Assembly: GCA_037178675.1 (NCBI GenBank)
Contig: JAYMGJ010000254.1
Span: forward strand, 62,001-126,000
Source: Scleroderma bovista
Taxonomy: Eukaryota > Basidiomycota > Agaricomycetes > Boletales > Sclerodermataceae
Length of the DNA stretch: 64,000 nucleotides
Direction of reading: 5' to 3'
The notes under the pieces are model-generated. The model saw only the letters and a program-made list of their open reading frames with translations. It had not been told where the DNA came from and did not search any database. This document shows, one piece after another, positions 34,740-47,663 of the stretch. The position numbers and the translations under genes were made by a program. The first letter of the stretch is position 1. Every line of letters starts with the position of its first letter.

Positions 34740-35660
34740 GTTCATTCCAAAAGTTTGTAAAGGTGGTGTTATGTAATATGGATCATGTCTTGCGATTGAT
34801 TATTCAATATTCAGTTGTCATGCTTCGCCTATTAGTGAAGAATTTGGACCATGTAGAGCTTGACTTGTCAGTGGAGGTGGAGTAACTGCGCAGAGATACT
34901 ACAAAGTAGCTATAGGGAAAGGTGCGGGTTCGGTGTTCGAGAGGACAAGAGGTGAGAGTGATAAAAGACGAGAGACGAGAGAGGCTTGAACTTGATGCTT
35001 GGACAGCGAAAGCTGTAGATACGACTGTAAACTTGTAGCTGCTTTAGGATTCGGACGCGTGATACGGAACTGGGGGGAACTCGGATTGCTGCAGCTCCAG
35101 GCTGCTACAGGCGGCTTAAGTACAGTACTAACTTTGACGTCAAAGCGCGAGTGGCTCGACGCCCGAGCGGACAATGTATCCAAGGTACAAAGAATATGTC
35201 AAAGCTAAAATACAAGGAGTCAAAGCACTGAGAGGGCCGTGCCTCAGGACACAGGGCGCGGGATCTAACCTGGCCGCTTCGGTGCGTCGTAGATAACATA
35301 CGTCCGCCCTGCCCTTTGTGGGTCTTGCCGGTCGCAGGACGATCGATACCAGTTACCCGGTACCGATCATAACTCACCCCGAGGTCTGCGGTAGGCGTCC
35401 TCGCCAACGCCCGGGCCCTCTCGAGTGCTTCGTAGATCGAAAATATATCGTAGTTGCGTAGCTAAATCGTGTTAGTTCCTTACATAGCACAGTAAGCAGA
35501 AGCATATGGCAAGAAAGGATTGGGTGGTCCAAATTTACTCAGCGGTTCCCTACGGTGTGTAAGTAATCTAAGTTACACATACTATGTAAATAGTGTGGAA
35601 GAGTCAAACTGAGTGAATCGTGAGCCGTAGACGCAAAGAGTGTACGTAGTCGGTACGAAG
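34740..35660. other. Region left of the kinase gene, possibly an LTR relic
   Basis: No gene recognised. The stretch about 34890-35420 is GC-richer and more compositionally uniform than its flanks. It lies beside a tRNA gene, a common retrotransposon target. I could not find paired TG...CA ends or a target duplication, so an LTR is only a guess. Confidence 0.25.
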
Positions 35661-35668
35661 GGATGATG

Positions 35669-37104
35669 CTAAGGTGGCGGAGGTGGGATTGTTGGAAGTC
35701 GTCTTGCGACATATCCAACTTGACGTGCCCAGTGTAAAAGCGTCCGGACGACATCTCCCAACATACTTTCCTGTTTATCCACAACTCGGGATCGCAACTT
35801 TAGCGGAGTAAGGTTTTTTCTTATCGTTTCGAATCGTGTAACTACTTCATCGATCTTTGGACGCTTGGATGGATCATCCTGGGTCATGTCTGCGATCAGG
35901 GACTCCATAAACTCAAACCCGTAGCTTGACTAAACCACCAGTCAGAGTTTCGAATGTAACGAGATTCAGGACATACCCCAAGAAAATCTTTTTTGATCGT
36001 GTTACCGATGTAGAAGATGTCAGTTGGGAACGGGTCACAAGGATTGTTAGAGTTCTGAAACTCGGGAACTTCCTTGTCTCCTCCCCATATTGGTATTTCG
36101 CGAGGCTCGGCGATAGATGGATCATAACGACGAGACAAGCCGAAGTCGATGAAATAATATTTAACCGGCCGTGTCGTACGAGTCTTGAAGCGTGCGTATC
36201 CGGAAAAATTACGCTTCATGATAGGATGAATAGGATGAAATGCGTCAGTGTAGAGCTTGCTGGCGTCCATCATGATGTTCAGATGCATGCAATCCCTTTA
36301 ACCGGTTCAAATAAGAAATAGCTGTCAAGGCATGTGAACATACCTGTGAGCAACACGGTTCCTGTGCATGAACTGGAGGCCCTATAACGAGGGGTTAAAC
36401 AAGACACACAAACAGTTCAATCTTACAAACCTCGAAAAGCTGGCGAATGCACTCCACAGCTTCTCCGATGCTGGAAAACGGGGGTGATGTGTATTCTCGA
36501 AGGAGTGGCATAACAATGATCACGCGGTTCGAATCGGTTGGAACACGAAGGACATCATATATCGGAACGCAATGGTTGGAAGGATCAGATCGCATAGGTT
36601 CAAAAGAAAAAAATTGTCCGATTTCGATTTCATGGGGATGAGCCATTTGTTTGACTATTTTGAGAGTAACAAATTGACCGTCAGACAAACGAGTCGCATC
36701 AAGTATTGCGGAATGCTGAAAGATGTGTGACATAAATGATAGATTATTTAGGACGTTGAACATACCCGAGATGCTTTGCTATCCTCGCACAGAAGTATGT
36801 CCTTCTTGGTTCCTTTCCACGAGGGCACCCAATCAGGAGCATAACGGGGTCGAAGCAAATATCCACTGTCTTTAAGCCACTGGTAATGTTCGGACCACCA
36901 GACTTCAGACTTGGCACGTTCTTCCTCAGTACGTGGCTTGTATCCATCCCCGAAGACGGCCAGTTCATGCTGAATCCTCAGAGCTTCGAGCTGTTCAGCT
37001 TCGGCTCTCCTCTGAGACCTCTTACTTGTGCGAACCATGCTCAAAATCTTGCCATGAACATGTGGCCATAGTTCGTACAAACAGGGAAGGTCAAACAAAT
37101 ACAA
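35669..37104 (-). CDS. Basidiomycete protein-kinase-like protein
   Basis: Kinase-fold protein of a type expanded in mushrooms. The N-terminal segment (WWSEHYQWLKDSGYLLRPRY, WVPSWKGTKK) is followed by the N-lobe, with VTLKIVK supplying the ATP-binding Lys. Then come RVIIVMPLL as the hinge region, the catalytic loop HRDCMHLNIMMD joined across an intron, the metal-binding motif DFGLSRRY, and the late-kinase segment DDPSKRPKIDEV. The HRD Asp, Asn and DFG Asp are present, but Leu-Lys of the usual HRDLKPxN is replaced by Cys-Met, so activity is possible but not certain. The start is unclear: Met at 37104 or Met at 37038 (MVRTSKRSQRR). Stop at 35669. Substrate unknown. Confidence 0.7.
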
Positions 37105-37559
37105 ATATGGACCCTCAACACGTCGGACCCCAATAAATCATGAAAAAAATGTCGCGGACTTATATTTGAGTTTGTCAGTAGTAGCAAGCTTGCTCCTCGA
37201 AGAAGTAAAATACCCAAGTTCAGTGTTCAGACCACCTTGTAAACCAAGGTCACTGCAACTGGAAATGCGTCACCTTTCTTTCGACGTCTGCGATTGTTAT
37301 CTTTGTTCCATTCTTTCTGCTCGAATCTCAAGTTTGTTCATAGTCCGGGAGGAGCAGCACAAGGTAAATTACAGCACTTTGCAAAAGTATGCGGAAAACG
37401 CAAAACCAAATTTCGCCACCGTCAGGAAGGACCCCAGAAGTAGCCCTAGACACATCCAGTAGTTAGCATTAGTAATTCGAGTACTTGCTGTCCACAACCA
37501 CCCACGACGCAACGATGACAACCTCACACCAATACCATTGTCAATGACCGCGACACGCA

Positions 37560-38277
37560 CGCTCACACGACGACGAAACAGGTGGGAGACATCGACAAGT
37601 ACTACCACCAGGCTCACCCATGGCTAGTCAACCATTACCACCACCATTGCGAAAATGACAACGACAGTGACACACACGCACCCAGATGGCCCGCTTCGTG
37701 ATGTCATTACTACGACTGGCACAGTATGCATGACGGCGCTGACGCCGACAAATTGTGATGCGACCACCGCCACTCTCTCACATCGACCGCGGTCCACCAG
37801 ACCCTGCATGCTCGCATGCACCGTGATAACAAGTACCACCACCACCACCCTCACCCTCGCGATGACGATGATACGTACGCAGTGACTGCTGCTGCGAGAC
37901 TGTGCCAACAATGAGCTTCAACTTTCTCTCATGTCGACCACCACCACCTTCTCCCTCTCACGTCAACTACTACACTACATCACGCACAGACGCACGCAGG
38001 CGATGACAACAATGGCAACAAGTGTTGTGACCACCGCCACTCCACCTCCACCCTCTCATGTCGACCGCCACCTCTTCCTCTCCACCTTCTCCACCTTCTC
38101 CACCCTCTCACGTTGCAGCATGCATGTATGCTCACACGCACGACAACGACGACGACAGCGATGAGTGCCGTGACCACGACCACTCCATGGTGTCTCCACC
38201 TCCTTCCTCTCATATCTGAGACCACATTACAGCGTGCATGTATGCCGCTGGCAGTATCAGCATATGTATATGTATAG
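37560..38277. repeat. Low-complexity interior of element A
   Basis: Rich in CAC/CCA/ACG trinucleotides (ACCACCACC, CATGCATGTATG, TCTCCACC). Both strands give long apparent frames only because of composition. No gene supported. Confidence 0.6.
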
Positions 38278-40121
38278 ACACTGTGGGAAGTAAATGCACT
38301 GAAAATCAGTGCCATGCACTAAATATCAGTGCCGAACAGTGACACTGATTTGATCATTTTTGCTACTAATAATCAGTGCCATCGGCACTACTTTTCAGTG
38401 TTAATGGCACTGATTTCCGACACTGATCTCGGCGCCGATTTTCAACAACAGCACTGATTTTCAACCATATAAGGAGGCACTAGTATAATATATTCATGCA
38501 GTCTCGGAATACACCTAGTCTCTGGAGGTATCGTAACAACTGGTCACCCAACACGACCTCGACCAGATCACATCACTGTCATTGTCCTAGACCTGGAGGT
38601 GTCGAGGTGGTTGAGTGGGTCTGTGAGGTAGCGGTGGTTGGTCGTAGTAGTCCAGGCACATACTTGTAGTCGAGGTTGAGTAGGTGGTTTGTGGGTGTGC
38701 GTGAACAGCATGTCTGTTGCGGGGTTGTGGGGTTGTCGTCGTGGTCACATTGGTGCGACCATTGGTGCTAGTAGTTGTGGTGGTTGATGCCAGAGCCGGC
38801 ATTGGCAGCATTGAGGTTTGTAATTAATGGTGGGGTCGTCATCATCATTGCGCTGGTGGGGTCAGCATCATCATCTGGTGGTGGTGGCTCACTGGCATTG
38901 ATAATGGTGGGGGTTGTCATCAGTCATGGCTGGGATTGGTGGTCAGGGTGGTTATTGTTGTCGCGTTGGTGTTGGTCACCATTGTTGTGCTGGTCTGAGG
39001 GCTCACTTCAGGTATTATGTAAGCAGTACTAGCATACTTCTTTCGAGCTAAATACTGGGTTGGAAACCTGAGGGTTAGCCACATACTCATCTACAACACG
39101 AAACGTTACCAAACAGCACAAATATTTGTTGTAGAATACAGCCAGCAAGGTGTTTTGAGATATGGTTGTGGTACGAAGAAAAGGGCAATCGGGCGGAGCT
39201 TGAAATTCGATGCGCTGATAACTTATCATGTGACCTAACTCTTTTTCCCAGGCCACTCGTCACCTCAGCGCTGCAGCGACACCACGATCCACCTTGGCAT
39301 GAACTTGAACCACAGCCAATGGACGACAACGATGACAGCCACCACTACCATGACGTCAACTCTGGCCATCGCTGCTACACTCCCATCAGTAAACAAACAA
39401 TGATAATGTGCAGCGATGGAAATACCATCACCACCAGCACGACGATCGACGACCGACGACTGCACTACCATCACCACCAGCATGACGACTGATGACCGCA
39501 CTACCATCACCACCAGCGCCGGCCAAAGATGACACGGCGACCACTTCTTCACCATGTGCAACGACGGACAGGTGTCACACCCAGTACTCCGACAACGATG
39601 ACGATCATCACCACCAGCACCAGCCAAAGATGACACAGTAACCACCACCTCACCACAACAGTGACCACCACCAGCACTTGTGCCTCGACGAAAACGACGA
39701 CGATCAGACTGGCACCCCAACCCCGACAATGACAACAGCACGACAACGACCTGCACGGCCAGACAGGTTGTGGTACATATCTGGGATATTTAGACTAGAC
39801 TTCTGGACACTCTCTTGTGTTAAGCAATCTCGTGTACTGAAAATCAGTGCCATAGTAGAAATGCATCTATGTACTCTAAGACATCAGTGCTGGAAAACTT
39901 GGGGTACTAAAAATCAGTGCTGGTCAACTCAGGTACTGGAAATCAGTGTCGGAACACAATGTGGTACTGAAAATCAGTGCCTCGAAAAGTGCACACTGAA
40001 AATCAGTGCCATGAAGGTGACACTGAAAAGAAGTGCCCACCAGATCAGTGCCAGTGGCACTGATTCAGGCGAAATCAGTGCCAATGACACTGATTTTCAG
40101 CACGTTTACTTCCCACAGTGT
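38278..40121. mobile_element. DNA transposon-like element B nested in element A
   Basis: Ends are ACACTGTGGGAAGTAAA on the left and TTTACTTCCCACAGTGT on the right, a perfect 17-base terminal inverted repeat. About 200 bases inside the left end and 330 bases inside the right end are packed with the palindromic motif CACTGAAAATCAGTG and variants in both orientations. CACTG ends with clustered subterminal motifs are the layout of CACTA/EnSpm-type elements, though I cannot assign a superfamily. The interior (about 38500-39780) is low-complexity (GGTGGTTG, ACCATCACCACCAGC). No transposase, so it is non-autonomous. Confidence 0.6.
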
Positions 40122-40635
40122 AGATATACAATGTGTATTGTAGAAATGATAACAATACATTGTTTTAGTTGGAACTACACACAGTGGAGAATTATACAAC
40201 TTGTCTGAGGCCCCTTTTTGAAGCATGGAGATATGTTGTAGGAGGCAGTACTGTTGAGAGGTAACTACTATTATAATACTAACTACTGCTAGGGCTACTC
40301 ATCGTTGTGTGGGCGTGTGTCGCGGTCATTGACAATGGTATTGGTGTGAGGTTGTCATCGTTGCGTCGTGGGTGGTTGTGGACAGCAAGTACTCGAATTA
40401 CTAACGCTAATTACTGGATGTGTCTAGGGCTACTTCTGGGGTCCTTCCTGACGGTGGCGAAATTTGGTTTTGCGTTTTCCGCATACTTTTGCAAAGTGCT
40501 GTAAAACAAGGTGTTTGCCATCAGCGACGGCCTTTTTCTAGTAATTCAAGGTTATCTATTTTTCCACGGCATTTGCTTAAGAAGGTCATGAGAAATCGGA
40601 TTGACGCCTAATCTGTTCCCCGTTTTACAGCACAA

Positions 40636-41579
40636 ATGCCAGCAGGTCAGCGCAAGACCATTTTGGTTCCGCTTGATCTTGGACCAGCCTCCCAGTATGA
40701 TCCAACTATCTTTCCGGTTTTCAAAGGTCCTTTGGAACAAGGGAACATATTTCTCATCGCTACCATGAACGAGATGATGAAGATCCGTGAAATGTCGCAG
40801 CGGGGGTGCGACTACGGAGAACTATTGCAAGAGATAAAGGTACAATACGATGAGTAAGTGGGAATTACATTCAAGCATCGTTACTAGATTTAAGAATTAT
40901 ACTTTGAAGACTAGTACTCCAGAAAAAAAGACTCGAAGTGCAGAAGACTTCCATCAACCCGCTCAAACTCTTTTCCAAATACCGGAAAACACGATTATTT
41001 CTCATGGCTGTTCGCAGCTTGTATGTGAGCGCGAGGGTGAGTACATTCCAAAAGGGATGCTGCGCAGTGTTCACTCGATTTAGAGTACCTCAGAGGAAAT
41101 GAGACGGGATTTGTTATCGTTTGCATCGGGTCCAAGCCGAGGTAATCCAGCCATCCTTGACGATTGCAGATCTTATGCGTTAATTTGAAAGATGAGCGCC
41201 TTTCTGGAGACGATCGCGATTCCGAACATGCAAGGGGACTTGCAATTTCCATTGAAGGTGACCTTGATGAAGAAACTCGTACTTTGTTTGAAGAGGTGGC
41301 TTCCATATTCAATCCGAAGGAATTTTTGGACAATACAAGCCCCTCCACAAGTAGGCATTGATGTTGCTATCGCATTTGATTCACCGTACCCAGCTATGAA
41401 GGTTCACCCAGCGACAGCAACCGCTTTTCTTCAAGTTCAACTGGCTCGGGTTCAACTTCAGTCGTCAATTTCACCATTGTCAATACTCTTAACCAGTCCA
41501 ATGCAGTGCTGTCAGGATGCTCGCCAACCGGCGAGGCTACTACAATCAATGTGGGTGGTTCTGGAAACAGGGGTGCTGT
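40636..41579 (+). CDS. Unidentified multi-exon gene or gene remnant
   Basis: Three protein-like stretches lie in order on the plus strand. The first starts MPAGQRKTILVPLDLGPAS at 40636 and runs to a donor near 40853. The second contains ERLSGDDRDSEHARGLAIS and LDEETRTLFEEVASIFNPK (about 41164-41340). The third is Ser/Thr/Asn-rich (STGSGSTSVVNFTIVN, GEATTINVGGSGNRG). The phases of the second and third do not match at the donor at about 41349, and stops occur between the first and second. I recognise no domain. It may be a decayed gene beside element A, or one with introns I could not place. Confidence 0.35.
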
Positions 41580-42780
41580 GAGGCATTTCCGCCTTGTCTA
41601 TGCATGTTTTAACCGCTATCATTGCAGCTCGCAGCTGAAGTCCCTAAGATTCCATCATCGTCTCCCTAGTTTTCCATTCCGAGTTTATGTATACACGGTC
41701 TATCTCGCCGGTCTACCATTACACGATACCTATCTGTGAAGATTTACGGGCGGAGTGCGCACGACGAGCGCGATAGGCGCGGCGATATCTCAGTTCAGTT
41801 AGAGTACAGCAGACAGAAGCAGAAAGCTGGCGAAGTCATTTATTTTAAATGGCCGGATGCATTCATCACGAGTTTGGTGGCTGTTGCCGACTTGCCCATG
41901 GTCTAGCTACAATTTATGACGGTCTTAACGCTATCGTATCACCATTGCGCAAGCCTGGATACTAAGTTCACTATGCACACTGGCTGGTCGCAAAGGCAGA
42001 ACAACGAGATCAAATTGCCTTGTCCAACTCATTCAAATACTTCATTCTCGCCCTTCAAGCTTCAAGTTCCTGGCCAGATCCCCTGATGAATTCAGAGTGA
42101 TCTATCATCAGCGTGACTGCTGTGAAGGTTGATCAACTTGTAGTGATATTTCAAACATTGACGATGTGCCTGCGAGTCCATAACAAGGTTCACCCAATAA
42201 GACCCCCTACATCAGAAGAAAAGACGCGTGGAATACGAAGGTGCAAAACAACTATGGTGGGCCAATTCTTGTAGCATGACAGACAGACCAGTCAGTGGTG
42301 CCTGCGACACCCAGCAGCTTCCTGGCGAGAGACGTTGACCAAGGTCTAGTTTTTCCGACATGTTCCTGAGGAATAGACAATTTCATACCTCTTTCTTTCT
42401 GTTATCAAGAGTTGCAGAGTGCAATACGTTATTTTCCTCATCAACGCAACAACGCGACACTTGTTGCATTGACAAGGAAAATAGTTCGATTGCATTTTAT
42501 GCCGTGGCTACGTGTTGAAAATGCTTAGAGCACCCATCAACGACCAACGCCATTGACAGGACAGTGCAAGTGGATCGTATCGGTATACATGGTAATGGGT
42601 CTTACAGAAGGGCAGCATATCGAGCATTGTACTTGTAAAGGCCAGCTGAGGGAGACACTTGAATTAGCATCATTCGGCCTATAGAGTTTCGTCGTCATCA
42701 GAACAGGAAATTAAGCGAGACCTTTGCTTACGAAAGTTTTCCGCAACCTTTACCGAGCTGCGGCAGAGTGAATAGACTCA
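41580..42780. other. Intergenic region with a hairpin
   Basis: No gene recognised. A stem-loop at about 42430-42482 has arms ATTTTCCTCATCAACGCAACA and TTGTTGCATTGACAAGGAAAAT; it is imperfect, with a short loop. Confidence 0.4.
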
Positions 42781-43216
42781 GTGAGTGGGCGGATCCAACC
42801 GGCCCAGCATATTGGCTGCCTCCGGGAACAAATGGCCAACCGACTAAATTATGACGTCTCGGGACCCCTCCATTTGCACATAAGGGTGGATGGTGAGCTC
42901 TCAGTGTTAAGAATGCAGTCAAGTGCATCAGAATCCTCCAGCGGCAGCATTACAGTCACTCACCCGTTTTCCCATCGAGCCATTGCATTCAGTTAGTCAT
43001 GTGAGGTCGACAGATTTCTGCCAGTAGTCAGCAAACGGACACCAAACTATCAACATCTCACTAAAATACAGGTTCACTTTTGGAGGACTTAAGCTTTGCA
43101 TGAGGTGACAGTGGATGTGACTCACTGATGTTGTCTACAACTTCAGGGTCCCAATGTGCTATCATAAGGGGAGCTGGAAATTATAGACTCATTATATTCC
43201 TGTCGATGCAGCAGGT

Positions 43217-44060
43217 ATGGAGCGACACGTGCTGCATAGACAGGGAAACAAAGGTCGACTAAGTGGACTTCTCCGTTTCTGCTCTAGACGCTGTGCCAAC
43301 GAGTTCGTCGTCGTTTACAGAGTTGATGGGAAAGTATCAGGTTTACAGCCGGTGGCTCTTACTTTGCCTTGGTCAGAAAGGCTGGGCCACATGCCGGAAC
43401 CTGTCAATCTACGTGCAGCCTCCCATAGCCAAACCATATATTTACTCTTCAACATGAGTGGGAACGGAGGAGAGGAAGTTGATGGATGGGAGCCACTGCG
43501 AAATCAGAAAAATTGTGAATGGACAAGATCAAATGCACAGAGATATGTTGGGATATGTTTGATGCACCTGTTCCGTGGGTATTATGGACGTACGACTAGG
43601 TAAGACTTCGCTGGCCTCATCCGGGGAAATGACAGCAGTGATCCCAGCGTTTCCAGACACTCTACAAGAGGAACGAATATGCCGTCCACCTCTTTGCAGG
43701 ATGGGAGTTCTGAGGTGTCAACGCAAGAAAGACGCAGAGAGGTCAGTGTGGCCATGGCCAACTCGGCCAAGGAGGGGTCGAAGAGGCCTGTAAGTGGTAG
43801 GAGACAGTCATAAGGGCGCTTTCGGTAGCATCGCAGAACGGGTCTTCATCAAAATGTCTTCAATGAAGGCTCTCGAGTCTCTGGTTTGGAGTTGGGTTGA
43901 GGTCCACCGCATCGATGACTCTCCTGTGAAAAGCGGGCGTGGGATGATATTACATAACATCCATAAGCAGGCAATGCAATGTGCGGAAACTGCACTCGTA
44001 GAATCTCATGCCATCATATTTTTCTTCATAGCTAAATTGGGGTTTCCAGAGTCTCTGTGA
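43217..44060 (+). CDS. Unidentified protein-coding region
   Basis: Coding-like exons on the plus strand with good splice sites but no recognisable domain. One reads LGHMPEPVNLRAASHSQT near 43390. Another ends in SEVSTQERRREVSVAMANSA followed by a strong GTAAGT donor at about 43793. The last contains SLVWSWVEVHRIDDSPVK. Upstream fragments exist from about 42780. Exact exon junctions could not be fixed by eye. Confidence 0.3.
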
Positions 44061-44479
44061 CTCGCGACTAGTACTTTTGGTGTTCGGACCACACGACGGA
44101 GGGAACCGAAAAAGTTCGGCGTAATAACTTCAAGCGACACTGCCATGCACTGAGCAAGGTTTCAGGAGATGTTCAAAGGACTTCGGGGTGTTGTTGCAGC
44201 TAGCGCAACACGCCCATGTGTAGGGACGCGCCGGAAGTCGCGCGTACTACTACTTACCTCTTCCACAGCCGGCGTTGGCGGGCTCTAGCTGTTTATCGGT
44301 GAGTTCATATTTTTAATCCAGTATGGCATTACAGTAACTCGACTTTGAATTTGCAAAGCCTCCGGGGAAATGATGCCCGTTACGCGATGGACGCGACACA
44401 TATAACTATGAAGTTCGCCCCAGCAAGAGCAAGTAAAAAGGTGACCCCTTAGTCGTCAGCACTTGCTCCTCCTGTACTC

Positions 44480-46860
44480 ATGACTCGAAGAACCACCCGC
44501 GACTTCTTCTTTCCTCTTAACGATGACACCATCGCAGCCCAGCGTACCCTACTCTATCCGAACCAGGTCTGGTATGGCATCGGCCTCTTCCTGTTCATCA
44601 TTGGCTTCTTCAACTGGTCCTCGATCCTTTACCCCAAGGTTTTCAGGTCGCGTCGAGGTAGAGACTTGGAATCATTTACAGCGACTCCGAGATCAACGTC
44701 GCCTTCTTTCTCCCTCTTTCCCATAGCATCACTGAATGCATATCGAGTCATTGCTTTCCACTGGACATTGCACGTTGGCGAGGCGTTCTGCGTGAACACA
44801 GCAGAAATTACCCTCACAATTGTCTATATTGTTTACATGTATATCTGGGTCTTCATTAACAGTAAGTGGTTTATACTTTTGCTGTTTGACTTTGTCATTG
44901 GTAGCTACGAATTTGGAGGGAGGGAAACTAGACCGGACATATTGGTCTATGCGCATCGCAATGCTTGCAAATAGCCAATTTCCTCTTATCGCAGCACTTG
45001 CAACCAAGAACAACTTGGTTTCCTGTTCGTTTCCATCGCCCTTTAATTGCTTCCTTTACTAATTTCTTTGTAGTGATCACTGGTGTCAGCTTTTAAAGGG
45101 TGAGTTGCAGTACAATATATCCTCTCCTTATTCCTCGGTAGCTCAGCTATTTGCATCGTATGATGGCACGTGTTGTCTTCACCATGCTTTGGGTACACGC
45201 CGGCACTGAAATCGTGTACAATCCCCCGTAAACCTACATCCTTATTTTCCCATGCCATCTGTGCTAATCCTCCACAGGACGTTCCCAAGTCTTAACATGA
45301 CATGGCTTATCTGTGGCATCACCTCCATCACAGCTTTCTCCACCCTGGTCATCATTTCTTTGCGACCCATCCGCATCGTTGCATATGGATTCTTCTTTTA
45401 TGCTCATTTCACTCTGGTCTTGTGAGTAAATGGTGTCATTTTCGCCTTCCATGGTTGACAGATCTTGAGGGTTTGCTTGATCTGCGCCTACTTTCATACT
45501 GTCGAATATCAGTGAGCAGTGAACCATCTGATACTACAACTTGAAACGATCCCTCTCTAGTTTTGACACATTCATCTGGCCGACTTTCGTAATCTGGGGA
45601 CTTGACCGTGCCATCCGAACCGTCCGCCTCATTGTCTTTAACCACTCCTACTTTGGCTTCTTTTCAGGAGCGACAATGGACGCCACCATCGAGCTTCATT
45701 CCGAAGAATTCGTCTGCTTGCGGTTACGTCGCCCCCTTCACTTCCACTGGTCACCAGGACAAATGGTCTATCTAACCATGCCATCTGTTTCCCATCTCCC
45801 ATTCGAGGCGCATCCATTCACGATTGCAAGTATAGACTCTGACATGTTGCATCCATCTCTTTCAATCGAGAAACCTACAAGCGAACAGGGAACCAAGGAA
45901 GCCTCGGCGAAGCGATCCCTGACGGCTGGCTCCCCCTTTTGGAAGGAACTTGTATTCTTTATCAGCGTACGAAAGGGCTTCACCTTGCAACTAAAGAAGG
46001 CAGCAATGAAAGGGGCACAGGTAAAGGCATTTGTTGATGGCCCTTATGGCATTCCTCCAGACCTCAGCACATATGATACCTCAATCCTCATTGCCGGTAT
46101 GTCTCCCACCTTAACGGCTGGGTACACGGACACTGACGAACCTGCAGGCGGAGCTGGTATTTCGTACATTCTCCCCACATTCCTGAGTATTATCGGGTGC
46201 GCAATTCTGTTAATGAGACTAGATTGTAGGGTGGCTAACCCTTCTTGACATAGGAGTGTCAAGGAAGGCAAGAGTTCTTGCCAGAGGATAATGTTTATAT
46301 GGGCCGTCCGCGATGCAAGTAAGCCATCCCTTGTCTGGGTCAGGGGAACGCAACTGAACGCGCCGATCAGGCTTTATCAACTGGATTGATGAGCCAGTTT
46401 GTAAAGCTCTCCAACTTGCCCCCTCATCTGTATCTGTGTCAATCCACATTCATGTCACCCGAAAAAACTCAGTTGCCGAGCGCCACGCCGTTGAGAATGC
46501 CAGGCGAGAAGCATTCGAGCATCCTGGTGATGATTCAGGTTCTTCTGCAGAGGGGACGCCAAGAGGGGATGTGCTTTCATCCGAGTCTGTCAAGATCGAA
46601 AGTGGGCGTCCCGACTTTATGAAAATCCTCAGCGACGAAGTACAGTCTGCCAGTGGAAAGTTGTCCGTCAGCGGCGAGTTTTCTACGTTACAGTGCTCTC
46701 GCGTGTTCTGATAGTATGGATGTCCCACACAGTGTGCGGTTCGCCAGGTATGGCGCAAACAGTGAGACAAGCCCTTCGATTCCCTGTATCCAGTCCCAGT
46801 AATATATTGGGCGGTGGTCCAAGCGTATCCCTATTTGTCGAAACATATGGGTATGCTTAG
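44480..46860 (+). CDS. Ferric reductase (FRE/NOX-type)
   Basis: Integral membrane flavocytochrome that reduces extracellular Fe(III)-chelates using cytosolic NADPH and FAD, the first step of high-affinity iron uptake. Start MTRRTTRDFFFPLNDD. Transmembrane segments include WYGIGLFLFIIGFFNW. Haem-region helices carry LHRMMARVVFTMLWVHAG, whose two His are haem ligands in the family. Then come ICGITSITAFSTLVIISLRP and GFFFYAHFTLV. The FAD-binding motif HPFTIAS and the NADPH-binding GGAGISY follow. The C-terminal NAD region has VCGSPGMAQTVRQ and the stop is TAG 46858-46860. Many short introns are needed. All key motifs are visible, so it is probably functional. Confidence 0.85.
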
Positions 46861-47660
46861 AATCTCGTCGACTTTGCAATATGATCGGCACGACACACCT
46901 GACCATTGGCATTCTGATATACCTATTTATACCGGTCGTTCTGTTTCGCTCACAGTTGCAGCGACAATGGCATCAAGTTTCCTTCACACGGACATGACTA
47001 CATAGTGCGGTGTTCGTGTCCCCCCGTATCACCCATCGCCATTTCACACCTCCGTTGGGACCTTATATTCCGTAGTCGATATCCATGCAGCGTCGGGACT
47101 TTTTCGCTGACCAGTCCTCCTTAAACTTCGATTTATTGCGCTCTGGATGGATGACCTTTATTTAGTAAGGCGTCCAATGGCGACTCACCTTGTGGCAGAT
47201 TCTCAAATTTGCCCTGAGGAAGGACAGGCTAAATTTTACAGGCGATTTATTTTAAGGCACGGGTAGAAGACCACAGTATTGAAATACTGAAGGACCACTG
47301 ACACATTTTTCAACACCCCGCTGGTGCACTGCTGCTGGCAACACCACCATGCCTCAATGTCGACACAAACAATGCTTCTTCCAGATCCACGTTCACTGCT
47401 CTGGGTCCCCACTAAGACACTGTTATCGTCAAGTTGGCGGGTGTTTCTGTCCAGAGCTCGGTGTCCCGCGCTGGGCCCGAACTAGCATGCCTTGAGTTTG
47501 GTGGGGTCGAGTGCTGAGCGTTAGGGCATAGGACAGTGATATGAAGAGGGCAGTATGGAGAAAAGGCCGTCGAGTCGTGGCCGCCCCTTCGCAAGACTGA
47601 CAGACTTCCCACTTCTTCGTCCGAGGTTTACGCCTTCATTCACATGTGCAAGGGCACTTG
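46861..47660. other. Intergenic region
   Basis: No gene recognised between the ferric reductase stop and the next coding-like region. Short open frames on the minus strand lack family resemblance. Confidence 0.4.
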
Positions 47661-47663
47661 CAA

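Larger units (their letters stand above)
37369..40504. mobile_element. DNA transposon-like element A with ~195-base terminal inverted repeats
   Basis: The sequences 37369-37562 and 40307-40504 are inverted copies differing at only a few bases. Ends read TTACAGCACTTTGC on the left and GCAAAGTGCTGTAA on the right, so a TA could be the target duplication (TA-CAGCAC...GTGCTG-TA). The 3.1-kb interior has no transposase. It is low-complexity sequence and the second element at 38278-40121. A small open frame in the terminal repeats (reading ...GWLWTASTRITNANYW...) is incidental. Confidence 0.65.

Noticed and set aside
34890..35420. Solo LTR next to the tRNA gene
   Set aside because: No terminal TG...CA pair, polypurine tract or target duplication could be identified.
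37369..37617. Subtilisin-like motif VAVIDNGIGV in the frame through the element A terminal repeat
   Set aside because: The resemblance to the subtilase Asp motif is confined to a few residues in a terminal repeat. No His or Ser catalytic motifs follow.
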